From positions 2,742-31,867 of the forward strand of contig PMGM01000063.1 of assembly GCA_003158115.1 (NCBI GenBank): a DNA stretch of 29,126 bases, read 5' to 3'. The notes under the pieces were generated by a model that saw nothing but the letters and a program-made list of their open reading frames with translations, made no database searches and was not told the DNA's origin. Shown here in pieces: positions 13,737-22,934 of this stretch (position 1 is the first letter of the stretch; the number at the start of each line of letters is the position of its first letter). Origin of the DNA: Methanobacterium sp. (lineage in GTDB: Archaea; Methanobacteriota; Methanobacteria; Methanobacteriales; Methanobacteriaceae). Position numbers and translations under genes: made by a program.

Positions 13737-14249
13737 ATGGATGTTTCAAAAGCAATAGAAGTTCGAAGAAGTATAAGAAAATATAAAGATACAGTTGTGG
13801 AAGATGACAAGTTAAACAAAATATTGGAATCTGCTAGAATTTCACCATCAGCAGCCAATCGTCAGGAATGGAAATTTGTGGTTGTTAAGGACAAAGACAC
13901 AAGAATAAAACTTGTTGATCCATGTATGGGTCAAAAATTTGTTGGAGAAGCTCCTGTTTTAATTGCAGCATGTTCAACCGAGTCGGAAAGGATTATGCCA
14001 TGCGGACAGTATGCTTACACAGTTGATCTTTCAATAGCATTATCATTTATGATACTCCAAGCAACAGAACTTGAACTGGGCACATGCTGGTTAGGTGCCT
14101 ATGATGAAAAATTAGTTAGAAATGTTCTTAAAATACCGGAAAATATCAAAATAGTTGGTATGATAACATTAGGATATCCTGATGAAGATCCAGATGCTAG
14201 ACCACGGAAAACAATCGAAGAAATTATCTTAAAGGATAGCTGGGATTAA
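13737..14249 (+). CDS. Nitroreductase-family FMN oxidoreductase (170 residues)
   Basis: A compact nitroreductase: [10 protein letters not shown] (phosphate-binding arginines), [20 protein letters not shown] (FMN motif PSA.N.Q.W), then [20 protein letters not shown] and [14 protein letters not shown], the conserved C-terminal FMN-contacting segment. The 170-residue form is common in methanogens and Clostridia and often dimerises. Cysteines near the middle ([16 protein letters not shown]) are seen in many of these short members. The start ATG at 13737 follows GGAGGAG. It lies 55 bases after the longer nitroreductase and is likely co-transcribed. The substrate is not known. Confidence 0.92.
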   Translation: MDVSKAIEVRRSIRKYKDTVVEDDKLNKILESARISPSAANRQEWKFVVVKDKDTRIKLVDPCMGQKFVGEAPVLIAACSTESERIMPCGQYAYTVDLSIALSFMILQATELELGTCWLGAYDEKLVRNVLKIPENIKIVGMITLGYPDEDPDARPRKTIEEIILKDSWD

Positions 14250-14312
14250 TAAATCATAAATGGTTAAAATGAATTTATAGAATCATAAAATATTTTATAT
14301 TTTTTTATTTTA

Positions 14313-15178
14313 TCATATTGACATTAAATAATTGTATGTTGCGTTTATTATGGTTTGAATATCTCCATTTTCTTGATATAGATAACTGTAACCATTTTCT
14401 TTCATTAATGCTCTGGGATTTAATATTCCATCTTCTTCAGTAAAATTATTGGGATATATTATTTTGGTTTGATTATTATACCCTGCTCCGGGTTCAAAGA
14501 TACCATCATGATTTATGTCTAGGAAATTTGGGAATCCTCCGGGTGTGCCGTATAATGATGTAAAGTTATCATCGTGAGACTGTTGTAAAAATGTGATATT
14601 AGCTATTTATCGTTGTAGTGATCCAGATAGAGAATCCACTCCTATTACCTAAATAATATTTATACTAATATAAACTGGTCTGTCTGTAGATAGAATATTA
14701 ATCATTGTTGTGCTGTAGTTGTGGTTATTGGTTTCGTTTGATTCTTTTATTAGGTTGGTGATATCTGCATATGCCATTATGTAATAGCTGGCAATTGGAA
14801 TGTTTGTGGATATGTTTAGTTGGGTGTTTTGGGTGTTGGTTGCACCGGCTCCAAGGCGTGTTATATATCTGTTTCCAATATAGATCGGAGTATTCGATGG
14901 TGTGTTTTTAAGGTAGTAATTTACATAGAAACCTTTAGCTGTTACATTTCCCTGGTTTTTAATCGAATTTGTTACTATTATGGGTTTCTATTTTACACCG
15001 GTGGAATGTACTGTTATAGTTTTAACAACCAAATCTGGATATGGTGTTGCTGAAACCAGTTTATTAGTATAAAATTAATAGTTGTATTTGTTGAATTAAC
15101 AGTTTTAGCTGTAGCTGAACCACATAATAACAATGCTGTAATCATTACAATCGTTAAAAGGATTATTTTGTGATTCAT
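14313..15178 (-). pseudogene. Broken gene for a secreted CARDB-domain surface protein
   Basis: From ATG 15178 the minus strand encodes a signal peptide (MNHKIILLTIVMITALLLCG, then SATAKTVNS). A frameshift near 15070 moves to a second frame that reads PYPDLVVKTITVHSTGVK, stop, KPIIVTNSIKNQGNVTAKGF, YVNYYLKNTPSNTP, and later ASYYIMAYADITNLIKESNE and TNNHNYS. This is the CARDB domain (PF07705, an Ig-like adhesion module with N.G...A..F.V.YYL and AD....I.E.NE.NN). Three in-frame stops follow, at 14990-14988, 14651-14649 and 14609-14607. The frame then resumes with FLDINHDGIFEPGAGYNNQT up to the final TGA at 14315-14313. All post-frameshift pieces share one frame, so this is one decayed gene, probably for an envelope protein. 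Confidence 0.85.
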
Positions 15179-15542
15179 TTTAAATTTTCTATAATCCTAT
15201 AGGATAGGCATAATATTTAATCATATTCAGGACAGTTCCAATTCGAGAGGTTTTATTCTATTCGTATGTAAGTGGTATTATGTTATAATGAATTGATCTT
15301 ATTTAAACAATTTTTTTAATGTTAAATAAATAGATTACAGACTTTACAGATAGCAACATCATTTAAATAATAAACAAATTAAAAATAAAGTTTTCATGAA
15401 GTTGAATTATCCATTTTTGATATATTATTAAAAAAAGATGTAAAAATTATTTTTAGGATATTAACTAGTTATATCAGTTTTTAAAATTAGTTCCAAATTA
15501 TTTTACGTACCAATTATTTACTATTCCTAAATTTAAATATTA
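15179..15542. other. Intergenic region without a recognisable gene
   Basis: This A+T-rich spacer lies between the start of the CARDB pseudogene and the end of the M14-like gene. It contains a 12-base palindrome, ATCCTATAGGAT (15194-15205), just upstream of the pseudogene start. No coding frame or RNA gene is seen. Confidence 0.45.
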
Positions 15543-16709
15543 TTAAAGGATGTTATAATAAGTTAAAAGGGCTATCATTTCTCTATATGATTTATTTAGT
15601 TTATCTGATGATAATTTGCCGTGTTGTTCAAGAACTTCACATGTGACAGCAGGTACACCATGTAAATTACATTCGTCTTCTAATGCTCCAGGATACTCTA
15701 CGCCTGCAGTTTTATAGGTAATAAGAGATGTTTTTGTATTTTTACTGATATATGATGCTATCTCGTAGCTTTTATATGTTGGTGCCTTTGTGCAGAATAT
15801 TGCATCCTTTCCAGGCACACCGCCGGGTTGAGATGAATGGAAATCTCCAAGTGCATTAACATGTAGTTTCATTGCTAGATTCACAATTATGTTGGTTGGA
15901 GTACCATAAACATTGGCAACCATATTAGGATTTTGACCCTTCCAGTATCGCAGGGTATGTGCAGAGTTGTAGGGAATTGCAAAGGGAATGATATAGATTG
16001 TACCATGGATTGTTTTCCCATTAAGATAATTTATTAATTTCATTGCAGCTGCAGGGGCTGGTAATTCATTACCATGCACTCCTGCTACAATTAAAATCTT
16101 AGGTCCATTACTATCTCCAAATGTGACTATTGGAGTTCCTGTTTTAGCTTTTGAAATTATTTGTGCTGATAAAACCGTTTTTGGTATATAATTATACAGT
16201 ACAGAATTTTTTTTAATATTTCCACCTGTTTTGGTGTTGATAATATCGATCCTGATGGCAGTTGTAAATTTAAAAGAATTAACAGCTATTCCATTACCTG
16301 CCAAGTCAGAAATACTCTTTGTATGTACCGAAACAGTGTAGGTGGTACTCATATTTAATGGACTTGTAGGTATTAAAGTTAAGGTATTGCCACTTATGGA
16401 TTTTGTAATTGGGATCAACTTTCCATCACTATTTCTAAGTTCAATCCAGCTGGATTCAAATTTTACTGGTTCATTATAGGTAATCTTAATATGTTGATTA
16501 ACAGGAACGTTAAGAGCACTTTTACCAGGATTTGTACTTGTTGTTATAGGTGGACTAGTATCGGGGGATGAATTTGAAGTAAGAACAGTAGTATTGGCTG
16601 GATGGATGTTTGTATTATTTGCAGCAGAAACAAAACTTGTTGATAGGATAATACAAACTGAAAATAATAATAAAACCATTAAAAGCTGATCATATTTCAC
16701 TTTTCTCAC
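15543..16709 (-). CDS. Secreted Big_5 (Ig-like) plus M14-like zinc metallopeptidase
   Basis: The 388-residue product has an N-terminal signal sequence (LLMVLLLFSVCIILSTSFVS, cleavage near AANNT at 28-32), a Ser/Thr/Asn-rich linker, and a Big_5/SbsA-type Ig domain at about 52-150 (SALNVPVNQHIKITYNEPVK, TTYTVSV, DLAGN). A catalytic domain at about 175-388 resembles the M14 carboxypeptidase/succinylglutamate desuccinylase group: H212-G-N-E215 (zinc HxxE), R254, H291 in GDFHSSQPGG as third zinc ligand, and E358/E361 in CEVLEQHG as the general base. All expected ligands are present. It probably acts outside the cell, perhaps on pseudomurein peptides; this is inference. The start is GTG at 16709, with another GTG three codons later. 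It is 65 bases downstream of aspD on the same strand. Confidence 0.82.
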   Translation of the reverse strand: MRKVKYDQLLMVLLLFSVCIILSTSFVSAANNTNIHPANTTVLTSNSSPDTSPPITTSTNPGKSALNVPVNQHIKITYNEPVKFESSWIELRNSDGKLIPITKSISGNTLTLIPTSPLNMSTTYTVSVHTKSISDLAGNGIAVNSFKFTTAIRIDIINTKTGGNIKKNSVLYNYIPKTVLSAQIISKAKTGTPIVTFGDSNGPKILIVAGVHGNELPAPAAAMKLINYLNGKTIHGTIYIIPFAIPYNSAHTLRYWKGQNPNMVANVYGTPTNIIVNLAMKLHVNALGDFHSSQPGGVPGKDAIFCTKAPTYKSYEIASYISKNTKTSLITYKTAGVEYPGALEDECNLHGVPAVTCEVLEQHGKLSSDKLNKSYREMIALLTYYNIL

Positions 16710-16774
16710 TTTTAAAAAAATTTTTGTATTTATTAATCTCTAAAATTCTAGAAGAATTTCATCTAATAAATACT

Positions 16775-18370
16775 TTATTTTTTGGTGCTGATCTGATAAT
16801 CTTCGTAGGCTGTTTCCAAGGTTTCTAACATTTTTTTACCAATTTCTTCATAAGCCTCATACCTTAAATTTGCAAGACTAATTCTCACAGACCAACTCGA
16901 GGCATCAAATCCTGCACCGGGCAGCAGTACAACTGATTCTTTGTCTGCAAGTGCAAATACAAATGCTAATGCATTATATTTTTCTACCATCCAATCTGCA
17001 AAGTGGTTACTGTACTTGTCCCTTGCAAGTTCGAGTAGATCTATAATTGCATAGTAGTTTGTTGCTGTTTTGTCGTAGTCTAATGGCAGTCCAAGAGTTT
17101 TGTATAATATGTGGATACGTCCATTAAGTGCTTTTTTAGTTCCGTTAATATAGGATATATTGTCTTCAATAATGAAAAACAGGGAAAATAGTGTCATTTG
17201 AGTTTGTTGTGGTAATGATAAACCTGCTGTGTGTTTAAGTGCTACAGAACGACTGTCTGCAACTAAACGATCTATGAATTTCATATTTTCTGGTTTTAAA
17301 TCTATGCTCTGATATCTTTCAATTAATTTATTTTTATCTTTATCTGGAAGTGAAGATATCATCTTATCAATTCTATTATCCTGGGCAAGGGCTACAACCC
17401 CCAATCTCCAGCCAGTACAACCCATATGTTTACTGAACGAATATACACATATGGTGTTTGAGGGTATTACAGACATTAATGAATGAAAACCTTCGACAAA
17501 AGATGCATAAACATCATCTGTTATGATTATAAGATTGGGATTATCATTTTTAACAATATCTGCGATACGTTGGACAGTTTCGTCTCTTATGGCTCTTGAC
17601 TGAGGATTACCTGGATTAACCACAAAAAATGCTTTAATAGAATGATCTTTAAGTTTATCTATCTCTGAATCCGGATATTGCCATTCATCGTTTACATCTG
17701 CCAATATCTCTACTTCTTCAAGATTATAATCATTTAAATGTGGAATCTCGAGGTATGGGCTGAATATTGGTGATCCAATGGCAATCTTATCGCCATGTTT
17801 TATTAGTTTGTTTTCCATTAGAGAGTTGAAAACATATATAATCCCACCAGTTCCTCCTTCAGTAGCAAATAAATCATAGCTGTGGCAGATTTTTTCGTCT
17901 TTGTTACATAAATATTCCCCTAAAAAAGACTGTACAACCTGTTCTGTATGTGGCAGTATACGATCTGGTTCGGGATAAAAATCTCCAAGACAACCTATAA
18001 CTAATTCATAAACCCAGGAATCGGGTTCGAATCCTAATTTTTCAATTCCATAGGCTACTGAATCTTTTAAAAATTTCATCCCCTGCATATCAGGATTATT
18101 TATTGAAAATTCTTGGAAACGTTTGGCTATTCCCTCCTTTTCAGGGTGGAAACCGGTATGAATATATTCACAATTACATTTAGCTTCTTCAATTGCAAAA
18201 ATGCCTAGTGTGAAAAATGCTAAACGTGGTGTAGTTGCTATCCAGTTTGGATTTCCACGTCCTGCATTTAAAAGGGTATGATCCCGGAAATTTCCTGCTA
18301 TATTGGTCAGTTCAAACTGTACCTCAAAGGGGCTTAGTTCCATGTAGCTTTGTAATTCCTTGTAGTCCAT
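16775..18370 (-). CDS. aspD: Bifunctional aspartate transaminase / aspartate 4-decarboxylase
   Basis: The 531-residue length and whole sequence fit L-aspartate beta-decarboxylase (EC 4.1.1.12), which converts aspartate to alanine and CO2 and is longer than ordinary fold-type I aminotransferases. Seen here: the early LLNAGRGNPNW, FATEGGTGGIIYVFNSL (PLP phosphate loop), VVNPGNPQSRAI (N252), IITDDVYASF (D285/D286 for the pyridine nitrogen), VYSFSKHMGCTGWRLG with Schiff-base K314, and the C-terminal WSVRISLANL arginine for the substrate carboxylate. No key residue is missing. The ATG at 18370 follows GGTGA. It lies 48 bases after the TPR gene and is probably in the same transcript. Alanine supply is a plausible purpose, since pseudomurein peptides contain alanine. 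Confidence 0.93.
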   Translation of the reverse strand: MDYKELQSYMELSPFEVQFELTNIAGNFRDHTLLNAGRGNPNWIATTPRLAFFTLGIFAIEEAKCNCEYIHTGFHPEKEGIAKRFQEFSINNPDMQGMKFLKDSVAYGIEKLGFEPDSWVYELVIGCLGDFYPEPDRILPHTEQVVQSFLGEYLCNKDEKICHSYDLFATEGGTGGIIYVFNSLMENKLIKHGDKIAIGSPIFSPYLEIPHLNDYNLEEVEILADVNDEWQYPDSEIDKLKDHSIKAFFVVNPGNPQSRAIRDETVQRIADIVKNDNPNLIIITDDVYASFVEGFHSLMSVIPSNTICVYSFSKHMGCTGWRLGVVALAQDNRIDKMISSLPDKDKNKLIERYQSIDLKPENMKFIDRLVADSRSVALKHTAGLSLPQQTQMTLFSLFFIIEDNISYINGTKKALNGRIHILYKTLGLPLDYDKTATNYYAIIDLLELARDKYSNHFADWMVEKYNALAFVFALADKESVVLLPGAGFDASSWSVRISLANLRYEAYEEIGKKMLETLETAYEDYQISTKK

Positions 18371-18418
18371 ATTTTTTCACCTTAATTATTTATAATCCAA
18401 ATTGGGAATTGATTTATT

Positions 18419-20506
18419 TCATTCTTGATTCTTTTCATCCATAAACTCCATTGTCATCTTTTTAAATTGAAGTGCATCTGGATTTTTAGGGTCTTTTAAT
18501 AATACTTCATCGAAACAGTCCAATGCTTTAGGGTATTGTTTGTTAAGACCTAATGTAACACCCTTTTCTAGATATCCAAGAATGAAATTAGGATCAACAT
18601 CCAATGCATTGTCAAAGGCTTCTACAGCCTTTTGATACATTTCAAGTTCTTTGTAATCTAAACCAATCTGATGCCATGCCCATGGATTCTCTGGTTCCAT
18701 ATCTATTAAAGATTTAAAGGTGTTTATTGACTCTTCATATTTTTGCATGTGTTTCAGAGCCACTCCCTTGTAATTTAGGGCTTCAATATTGTCATTGTTG
18801 ATCTTTAAAACTTCTTCAAAACATTCTAATGCTCTTTCAGGTTCTTCAAGGAATCCTAATGACTGGCCTTTTTTAATTAAAGCTTCTTCATTTTGGGGAT
18901 TTAATTTCAAAACCTTTTCAAAATTCTCATATGCTTCCTTGTATCGTTCAAGTTCTAACAACATGATACCCATTAAAAGGAAGGCATCATAGTTTTCAGT
19001 GTCCATCAGTGTAACCATTTCAAAGCATTTTATGGATTCTTCAGTTCTACCTAAATACATCAAGGATCTTCCCTTGAAGTACCATGCACCAACATTTTTA
19101 GGATCGATTTCAATGGCACTGTTAAATGATTCCAGTGCATCTTCGATTTTATTCATATATTCCAATGAAATACCCCTTAAAAACCATGCTTCATCATTTT
19201 CAGGTTCCAGTTCAAGTACTTTGTCAAGACTTTCAATAGATTCCTGAAACTTTTCAAGAGTTTGAAGTGTACGTATTTTAAGAAATAATGCGGGTAATAA
19301 TATTGGTTTAATTTTTAAAGCTTTATCACAACATTCTATTGCTTCTTCAAGTTTTTCTAGACGTATGAGTACGCTGGCCTTGTTCATCCATGCATTATGA
19401 TCTTCAGGATTTAATTTGAGTGCCATATCAAGATATTTTAATGCATCATCATCCATTTCCATGGTTAAATAGGTTGCACCCTTGTTGGTCCATGCCTCTG
19501 AAAAATTGGGTTTAATTTTAATTGCCCTGTTGTAACAGTCTATTTCTTCCTTGTGTTCACCTATTTCATAGAGTGAAAGTGCTTTACCGTTCCATGCTTC
19601 AGCATAATTTTCATCTATTTCAATGGCCTTATCATAGGATTCTATTGATGCGGGGAATATTTTAAGATCGTATAAAACCACACCTCTCCTGTACCATGCT
19701 TCTTTGTTTATTGGGTTGATTTCAAGGGATCTGTCGTAACATTCTAGGGCATTTCCTAAATCTCCCATTGCTGATAGGGTTTTTGCCTTAAGAAACCATG
19801 CTCTGTCATCATCGGGATCAATATCGATGGCATGGTCAAAACATATAATCGAATCTTCATAGTATTTTAAAAGTCCATATGCAACTCCTTTAGAGTTCCA
19901 AGCCTCAACATATAATGGATCTAATTCCAATGCATTTTCAAAGGCTTTTAATGCATCTAATGGTTTTCCAAGACCTCCGAGGGCATTTCCCTTTTTGAAG
20001 AAGATATCGGGATCATCTGTTTCTTCGTCTAAAATTTCTTCGAGACATGCCAGTGCTTCAGCATATCTCTCAAGATTTAATAGACAATTAGATTTTTCCT
20101 TTAGTACAGATCTTCTGTCATCTGTTTGATCCAATATACGATCAAATATTTCTACTGCCTCTTCAAACTTGCCCATGGACGATAGTAAAAATGCTTTGTT
20201 GTTAAGCAGTATTTTATCTGTTGGATTGATTTCCAAGGCTTTATTGAAACAATCCAGTGATTCTTCGTATCTCTCTGAAAGTAACATGGCCATGCACATA
20301 TTGTCCAGTGCCCACACAAAATTTGGTTCTAATTTTAAAGCTTTATCAAAACATATAATGGCTTCTTCAGAATTTCCAAGCCCCATATAGGCCATACCCT
20401 TTCTTGTCCATGTTTCCGGATTATCAGGGTCTTTTTTTAAAAGCTTTTCACAGGCTTCAACAATATTTTCAAATTCTTCTTCACTAACCTCGCGATGTTC
20501 TCCCAC
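18419..20506 (-). CDS. Large TPR-repeat protein, about 20 tandem repeats
   Basis: The 695-residue protein is almost wholly 34-residue tetratricopeptide repeats from about residue 25 (WTRKGMAYMGLGNSEEAIIC and FDKALKLEPN) to about 688. Each shows W/Y at the start, G and Y/L in helix A, A-x-x-x-(F/Y)-D/N-x-A in helix B, and a P in the turn. There is no signal peptide, membrane segment or enzymatic domain. It should form a long right-handed superhelix that binds one or more partner proteins in the cytoplasm. Such TPR proteins are abundant in Methanobacteriales. The start is GTG at 20506-20504, eight bases behind AGGAGGG. It is the first gene of a probable TPR-aspD(-M14) transcript. Confidence 0.95.
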   Translation of the reverse strand: MGEHREVSEEEFENIVEACEKLLKKDPDNPETWTRKGMAYMGLGNSEEAIICFDKALKLEPNFVWALDNMCMAMLLSERYEESLDCFNKALEINPTDKILLNNKAFLLSSMGKFEEAVEIFDRILDQTDDRRSVLKEKSNCLLNLERYAEALACLEEILDEETDDPDIFFKKGNALGGLGKPLDALKAFENALELDPLYVEAWNSKGVAYGLLKYYEDSIICFDHAIDIDPDDDRAWFLKAKTLSAMGDLGNALECYDRSLEINPINKEAWYRRGVVLYDLKIFPASIESYDKAIEIDENYAEAWNGKALSLYEIGEHKEEIDCYNRAIKIKPNFSEAWTNKGATYLTMEMDDDALKYLDMALKLNPEDHNAWMNKASVLIRLEKLEEAIECCDKALKIKPILLPALFLKIRTLQTLEKFQESIESLDKVLELEPENDEAWFLRGISLEYMNKIEDALESFNSAIEIDPKNVGAWYFKGRSLMYLGRTEESIKCFEMVTLMDTENYDAFLLMGIMLLELERYKEAYENFEKVLKLNPQNEEALIKKGQSLGFLEEPERALECFEEVLKINNDNIEALNYKGVALKHMQKYEESINTFKSLIDMEPENPWAWHQIGLDYKELEMYQKAVEAFDNALDVDPNFILGYLEKGVTLGLNKQYPKALDCFDEVLLKDPKNPDALQFKKMTMEFMDEKNQE

Positions 20507-20870
20507 AAAACTGCCCTCCTATTTGATAGTATATATCATGGAAACTTCATGTAATTAACGTTTAGATGATCTAGTTTAGATGGTGCTTAAACTATTTAAT
20601 ATTAATTTTATTATCTGATTTAAATGCTGTTCATCTGGATTTACCTTCCATTTAACAAAAATACCATTAAAAAATTTTTATACTGTAAAAAATATAAAAA
20701 AAAGATTTCATTCACATTAAAATAATTTGGATATATCCTCTATGCTGATATATTTTTTTTTACTTTTCATGTTCTGATTGAGAAATCTATATTGATTAGT
20801 AAGGATATATAGAAGATGGTAAGTAGATTAGATAGAAACCCAATAAAAAGTGTTAATCGGGGAGATGATC
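20507..20870. other. Divergent intergenic region, no gene seen
   Basis: It separates the TPR gene (minus) from the small basic protein (plus). It holds A/T-rich promoter material: GGATATATCC at 20729-20738 and AAGGATATATAG at 20801-20812, the latter a fair TATA box for the plus-strand gene. It ends with GGGGAGATGAT, the ribosome-binding site of the gene at 20871. No coding frame or structured RNA is evident. Confidence 0.45.
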
Positions 20871-21179
20871 ATGACTGATGACAATAAATTATCAAAGATA
20901 GAAGAAAGGGCGGGTGATATTCTTAAGGATCATAATGGTGTTTATCTTGATAAAAGATTATACGCAGCCTTAAGAATTGATTTTCCAAGTTTATCAAGAA
21001 AGGATTTTCAAGAAGTTCTTGAAAATATATTAAACAATGGATATTCCATGCAACACGGGCTTATAAGACCTTTAACAGCTAATGAAATTGAAAAACAGCT
21101 TCAAGAACATGAAGGTGGCAAAAAAGCTGGTAAAGGTGCTTCAGGGCGCCCAAGACTTTCTAATAAGCGTGGAATTTAA
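20871..21179 (+). CDS. Small helical protein with a basic, AT-hook-like tail; function unknown
   Basis: The 102-residue product begins with a helical, winged-helix-like segment (KLSKIEERAGDILKDHNGVY, LDKRLYAALRID, LSRKDFQEVLENILNNGY). A charged tail follows: EKQLQEHEGGKKAGKGASGR then PRLSNKRGI. The G-R-P-R core with flanking Lys/Gly resembles an AT-hook or other DNA-grasping tail. I do not recognise the family. A DNA-binding or chromatin-linked role is inference. The start is ATG at 20871: the site GGGGAGATGAT, one base off the consensus GGAGGTGAT, ends immediately before it, and the upstream in-frame GTG at 20850 ignores that site. It is convergent with the next gene, 25 bases apart. Confidence 0.68.
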   Translation: MTDDNKLSKIEERAGDILKDHNGVYLDKRLYAALRIDFPSLSRKDFQEVLENILNNGYSMQHGLIRPLTANEIEKQLQEHEGGKKAGKGASGRPRLSNKRGI

Positions 21180-21204
21180 TAGAATTTTTTTTCGTTCTAT
21201 TTGT

Positions 21205-21552
21205 TTAGGATTTTGGGTTTGATAGATCTTTGCCTGAAATGGCTTCAAACTCCCTTTCATATAGATTTAGAAATTCCATTAATTTGTTAAAGATATGTCT
21301 AACATTTTCAATATGGCTTTCAGATGACTCTTTTATGGATACTGTAATGTAGACATCAACTTCTGCCTGCATTTGTTCTTTGTTGTAAACCATTTCAAAG
21401 TGTCTTATAGGTTTTAATTGTCCTAATTTCCAGCTAACTAAACGTCTTATCATTTCTTCACAGTTTTCTATAGACAATTCACTGTCAACCAGTTTCAATT
21501 CTCCTTGTAAGGTTAGTTTATGCCTTGTTATTTCAATTTTCTCTACTATCAT
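21205..21552 (-). CDS. Conserved-looking hypothetical protein, 115 residues
   Basis: No family is recognised. The sequence is acidic and mixed alpha/beta: MIVEKIEITRHKLTLQGELK, then SIENCEEMIRRLVSWKLGQL, then EVDVYITVSIKESSESHIEN, and a helix NKLMEFLNLYEREFEA. There is no signal or membrane segment and only one Cys. The alternation of strands resembles small dodecin- or ribosome-associated-type folds but nothing decisive is visible. The start ATG at 21552 is supported by a perfect GGTGAT six bases upstream. Codon use and the ribosome-binding site argue for a real gene. It is convergent with the small basic protein and divergent from the protease at 21812. Confidence 0.65.
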   Translation of the reverse strand: MIVEKIEITRHKLTLQGELKLVDSELSIENCEEMIRRLVSWKLGQLKPIRHFEMVYNKEQMQAEVDVYITVSIKESSESHIENVRHIFNKLMEFLNLYEREFEAISGKDLSNPKS

Positions 21553-21811
21553 CTAAAAATCACCTATGTATATCGTAAAAAATGTTTTAATTAATTTTTT
21601 TTAACATTATTATAATATATCTTAAATGGTAATAATTATTTGTTTTAAGTAGATTATGTATTTATGAATCGTTAACCCATCTATCTTGATTAATGTGGGC
21701 TAACACTATTTTTGATAGAAATATTTTTCTTAAACTGTCAACAATATAAATATATTGTATAAATTTTTTTGGTTAAAAATCTTTGATATAATAAAATTTG
21801 GGTAAATAAAG

Positions 21812-22849
21812 ATGAAACATTTAAAACATTCAACACTGGTTGTTATAGCAATTTTAGTTGCTATTTTAGGAGTACTTGCACAGAATGCTATTGGAAATAA
21901 TTATTATATTCAATCATTGGATTCAAATTCTAAAACAGTAGACTCTGTTGTTTATATTGAAAATGGAGTCACAGGAGTGGTTTCTATTACAGATCCTTTT
22001 GTTAACAAAACAACTGATATTAATGTGGAGTATGCTCCATTAGACTCTGGATCTGGATTTATTGTTAACAGCAATGGATATATTATAACCGCATTCCATG
22101 TTGTTGGTGACCCTTTAGCAGTAACAAATAATAATACACTTAAACTCATGAACAGTACCGATGTCCAAAACTATATAGAAAAAGCAGCTGTAGAAGGTTA
22201 TATAACGAATTATAATCCACAATTAGGTTCAGAACTTACTTCTAACAATCTTCCAGGTAATCCTATGATGTTACAAGCTCAACCGGATGTGAACAGTACA
22301 ACTGCACGTTTAATTCAGCAAAATCTTATAACTGTGATATCTGCAAAGCAGCAGATCAAAGTTAAATTACCTGGAAGTACGGGTGGAAATTCCATCAACG
22401 CAAACTTAATAGATGTTGGTAATCCCAATAAAGATCAGGATGTTGCACTTATAAAGATCAGTACACTGTTTCAAAATTTACACTCACTAACAATAAGTTC
22501 GGCAAAACCAACTAATGGTGATGAAGTTTCAATATATGGGTATCCTGTACTAAGCAGTGGCATGTACTCGGACTTGAATCAATCGATAATAAAACCATCT
22601 TCCACTTCAGGAAAACTTATCGGAGTTATACCCAATAATGGAACAGTATTCTATCAAACAAGTGCCAGCACTGCACATGGTTACAGTGGAGGTCCTGCTT
22701 TAAATTCACAAAACAATGTGATGGGAATTATAATATACAGTTTAATAACAAATACTCAGCAGGGAAATCAGACATCAAGCCTATTCCTATCTTCAAACTA
22801 TATAATACAATTATGTAACAAAAATAACGTTTCAATTCATGTTATTTAA
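21812..22849 (+). CDS. Secreted or membrane-anchored trypsin-like serine protease (S1C/DegP-like)
   Basis: The 345-residue protein begins with a signal/anchor helix (STLVVIAILVAILGVLAQNA). Its catalytic triad is readable: H96 in GYIITAFHVVGD, D210 in DQDVALIKI, and S292 in HGYSGGPALNSQ. Chymotrypsin-fold landmarks such as DSGSGFIVNSNGYIITA match DegP/HtrA proteases. A long insert of about 100 residues between H96 and D210 (MNSTDVQNYIEKAAVEGYIT to VISAKQQIKV) is unlike DegP, and no PDZ domain follows S292, so it is a single-domain envelope protease. Many N-x-S/T sites suggest an extracellular, perhaps glycosylated, location. Start ATG at 21812 has only a weak site (GGGTAAATAAAG). Confidence 0.9.
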   Translation: MKHLKHSTLVVIAILVAILGVLAQNAIGNNYYIQSLDSNSKTVDSVVYIENGVTGVVSITDPFVNKTTDINVEYAPLDSGSGFIVNSNGYIITAFHVVGDPLAVTNNNTLKLMNSTDVQNYIEKAAVEGYITNYNPQLGSELTSNNLPGNPMMLQAQPDVNSTTARLIQQNLITVISAKQQIKVKLPGSTGGNSINANLIDVGNPNKDQDVALIKISTLFQNLHSLTISSAKPTNGDEVSIYGYPVLSSGMYSDLNQSIIKPSSTSGKLIGVIPNNGTVFYQTSASTAHGYSGGPALNSQNNVMGIIIYSLITNTQQGNQTSSLFLSSNYIIQLCNKNNVSIHVI

Positions 22850-22934
22850 ACTAGAGATGATAAATATTACTTTATTTATTGAAACTAAAAAAAAATATAA
22901 CTGATTTCCAGGGGATATACATGGAGGCATAAAA

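Noticed and set aside
14820..15053. 77-residue plus-strand ORF
   Set aside because: Antisense to the CARDB pseudogene, whose frame reads as a real domain.
21671..21704. GTTAACCCA and TGGGCTAAC imperfect inverted repeat
   Set aside because: One mismatch and a 16-base loop; not distinguishable from chance.
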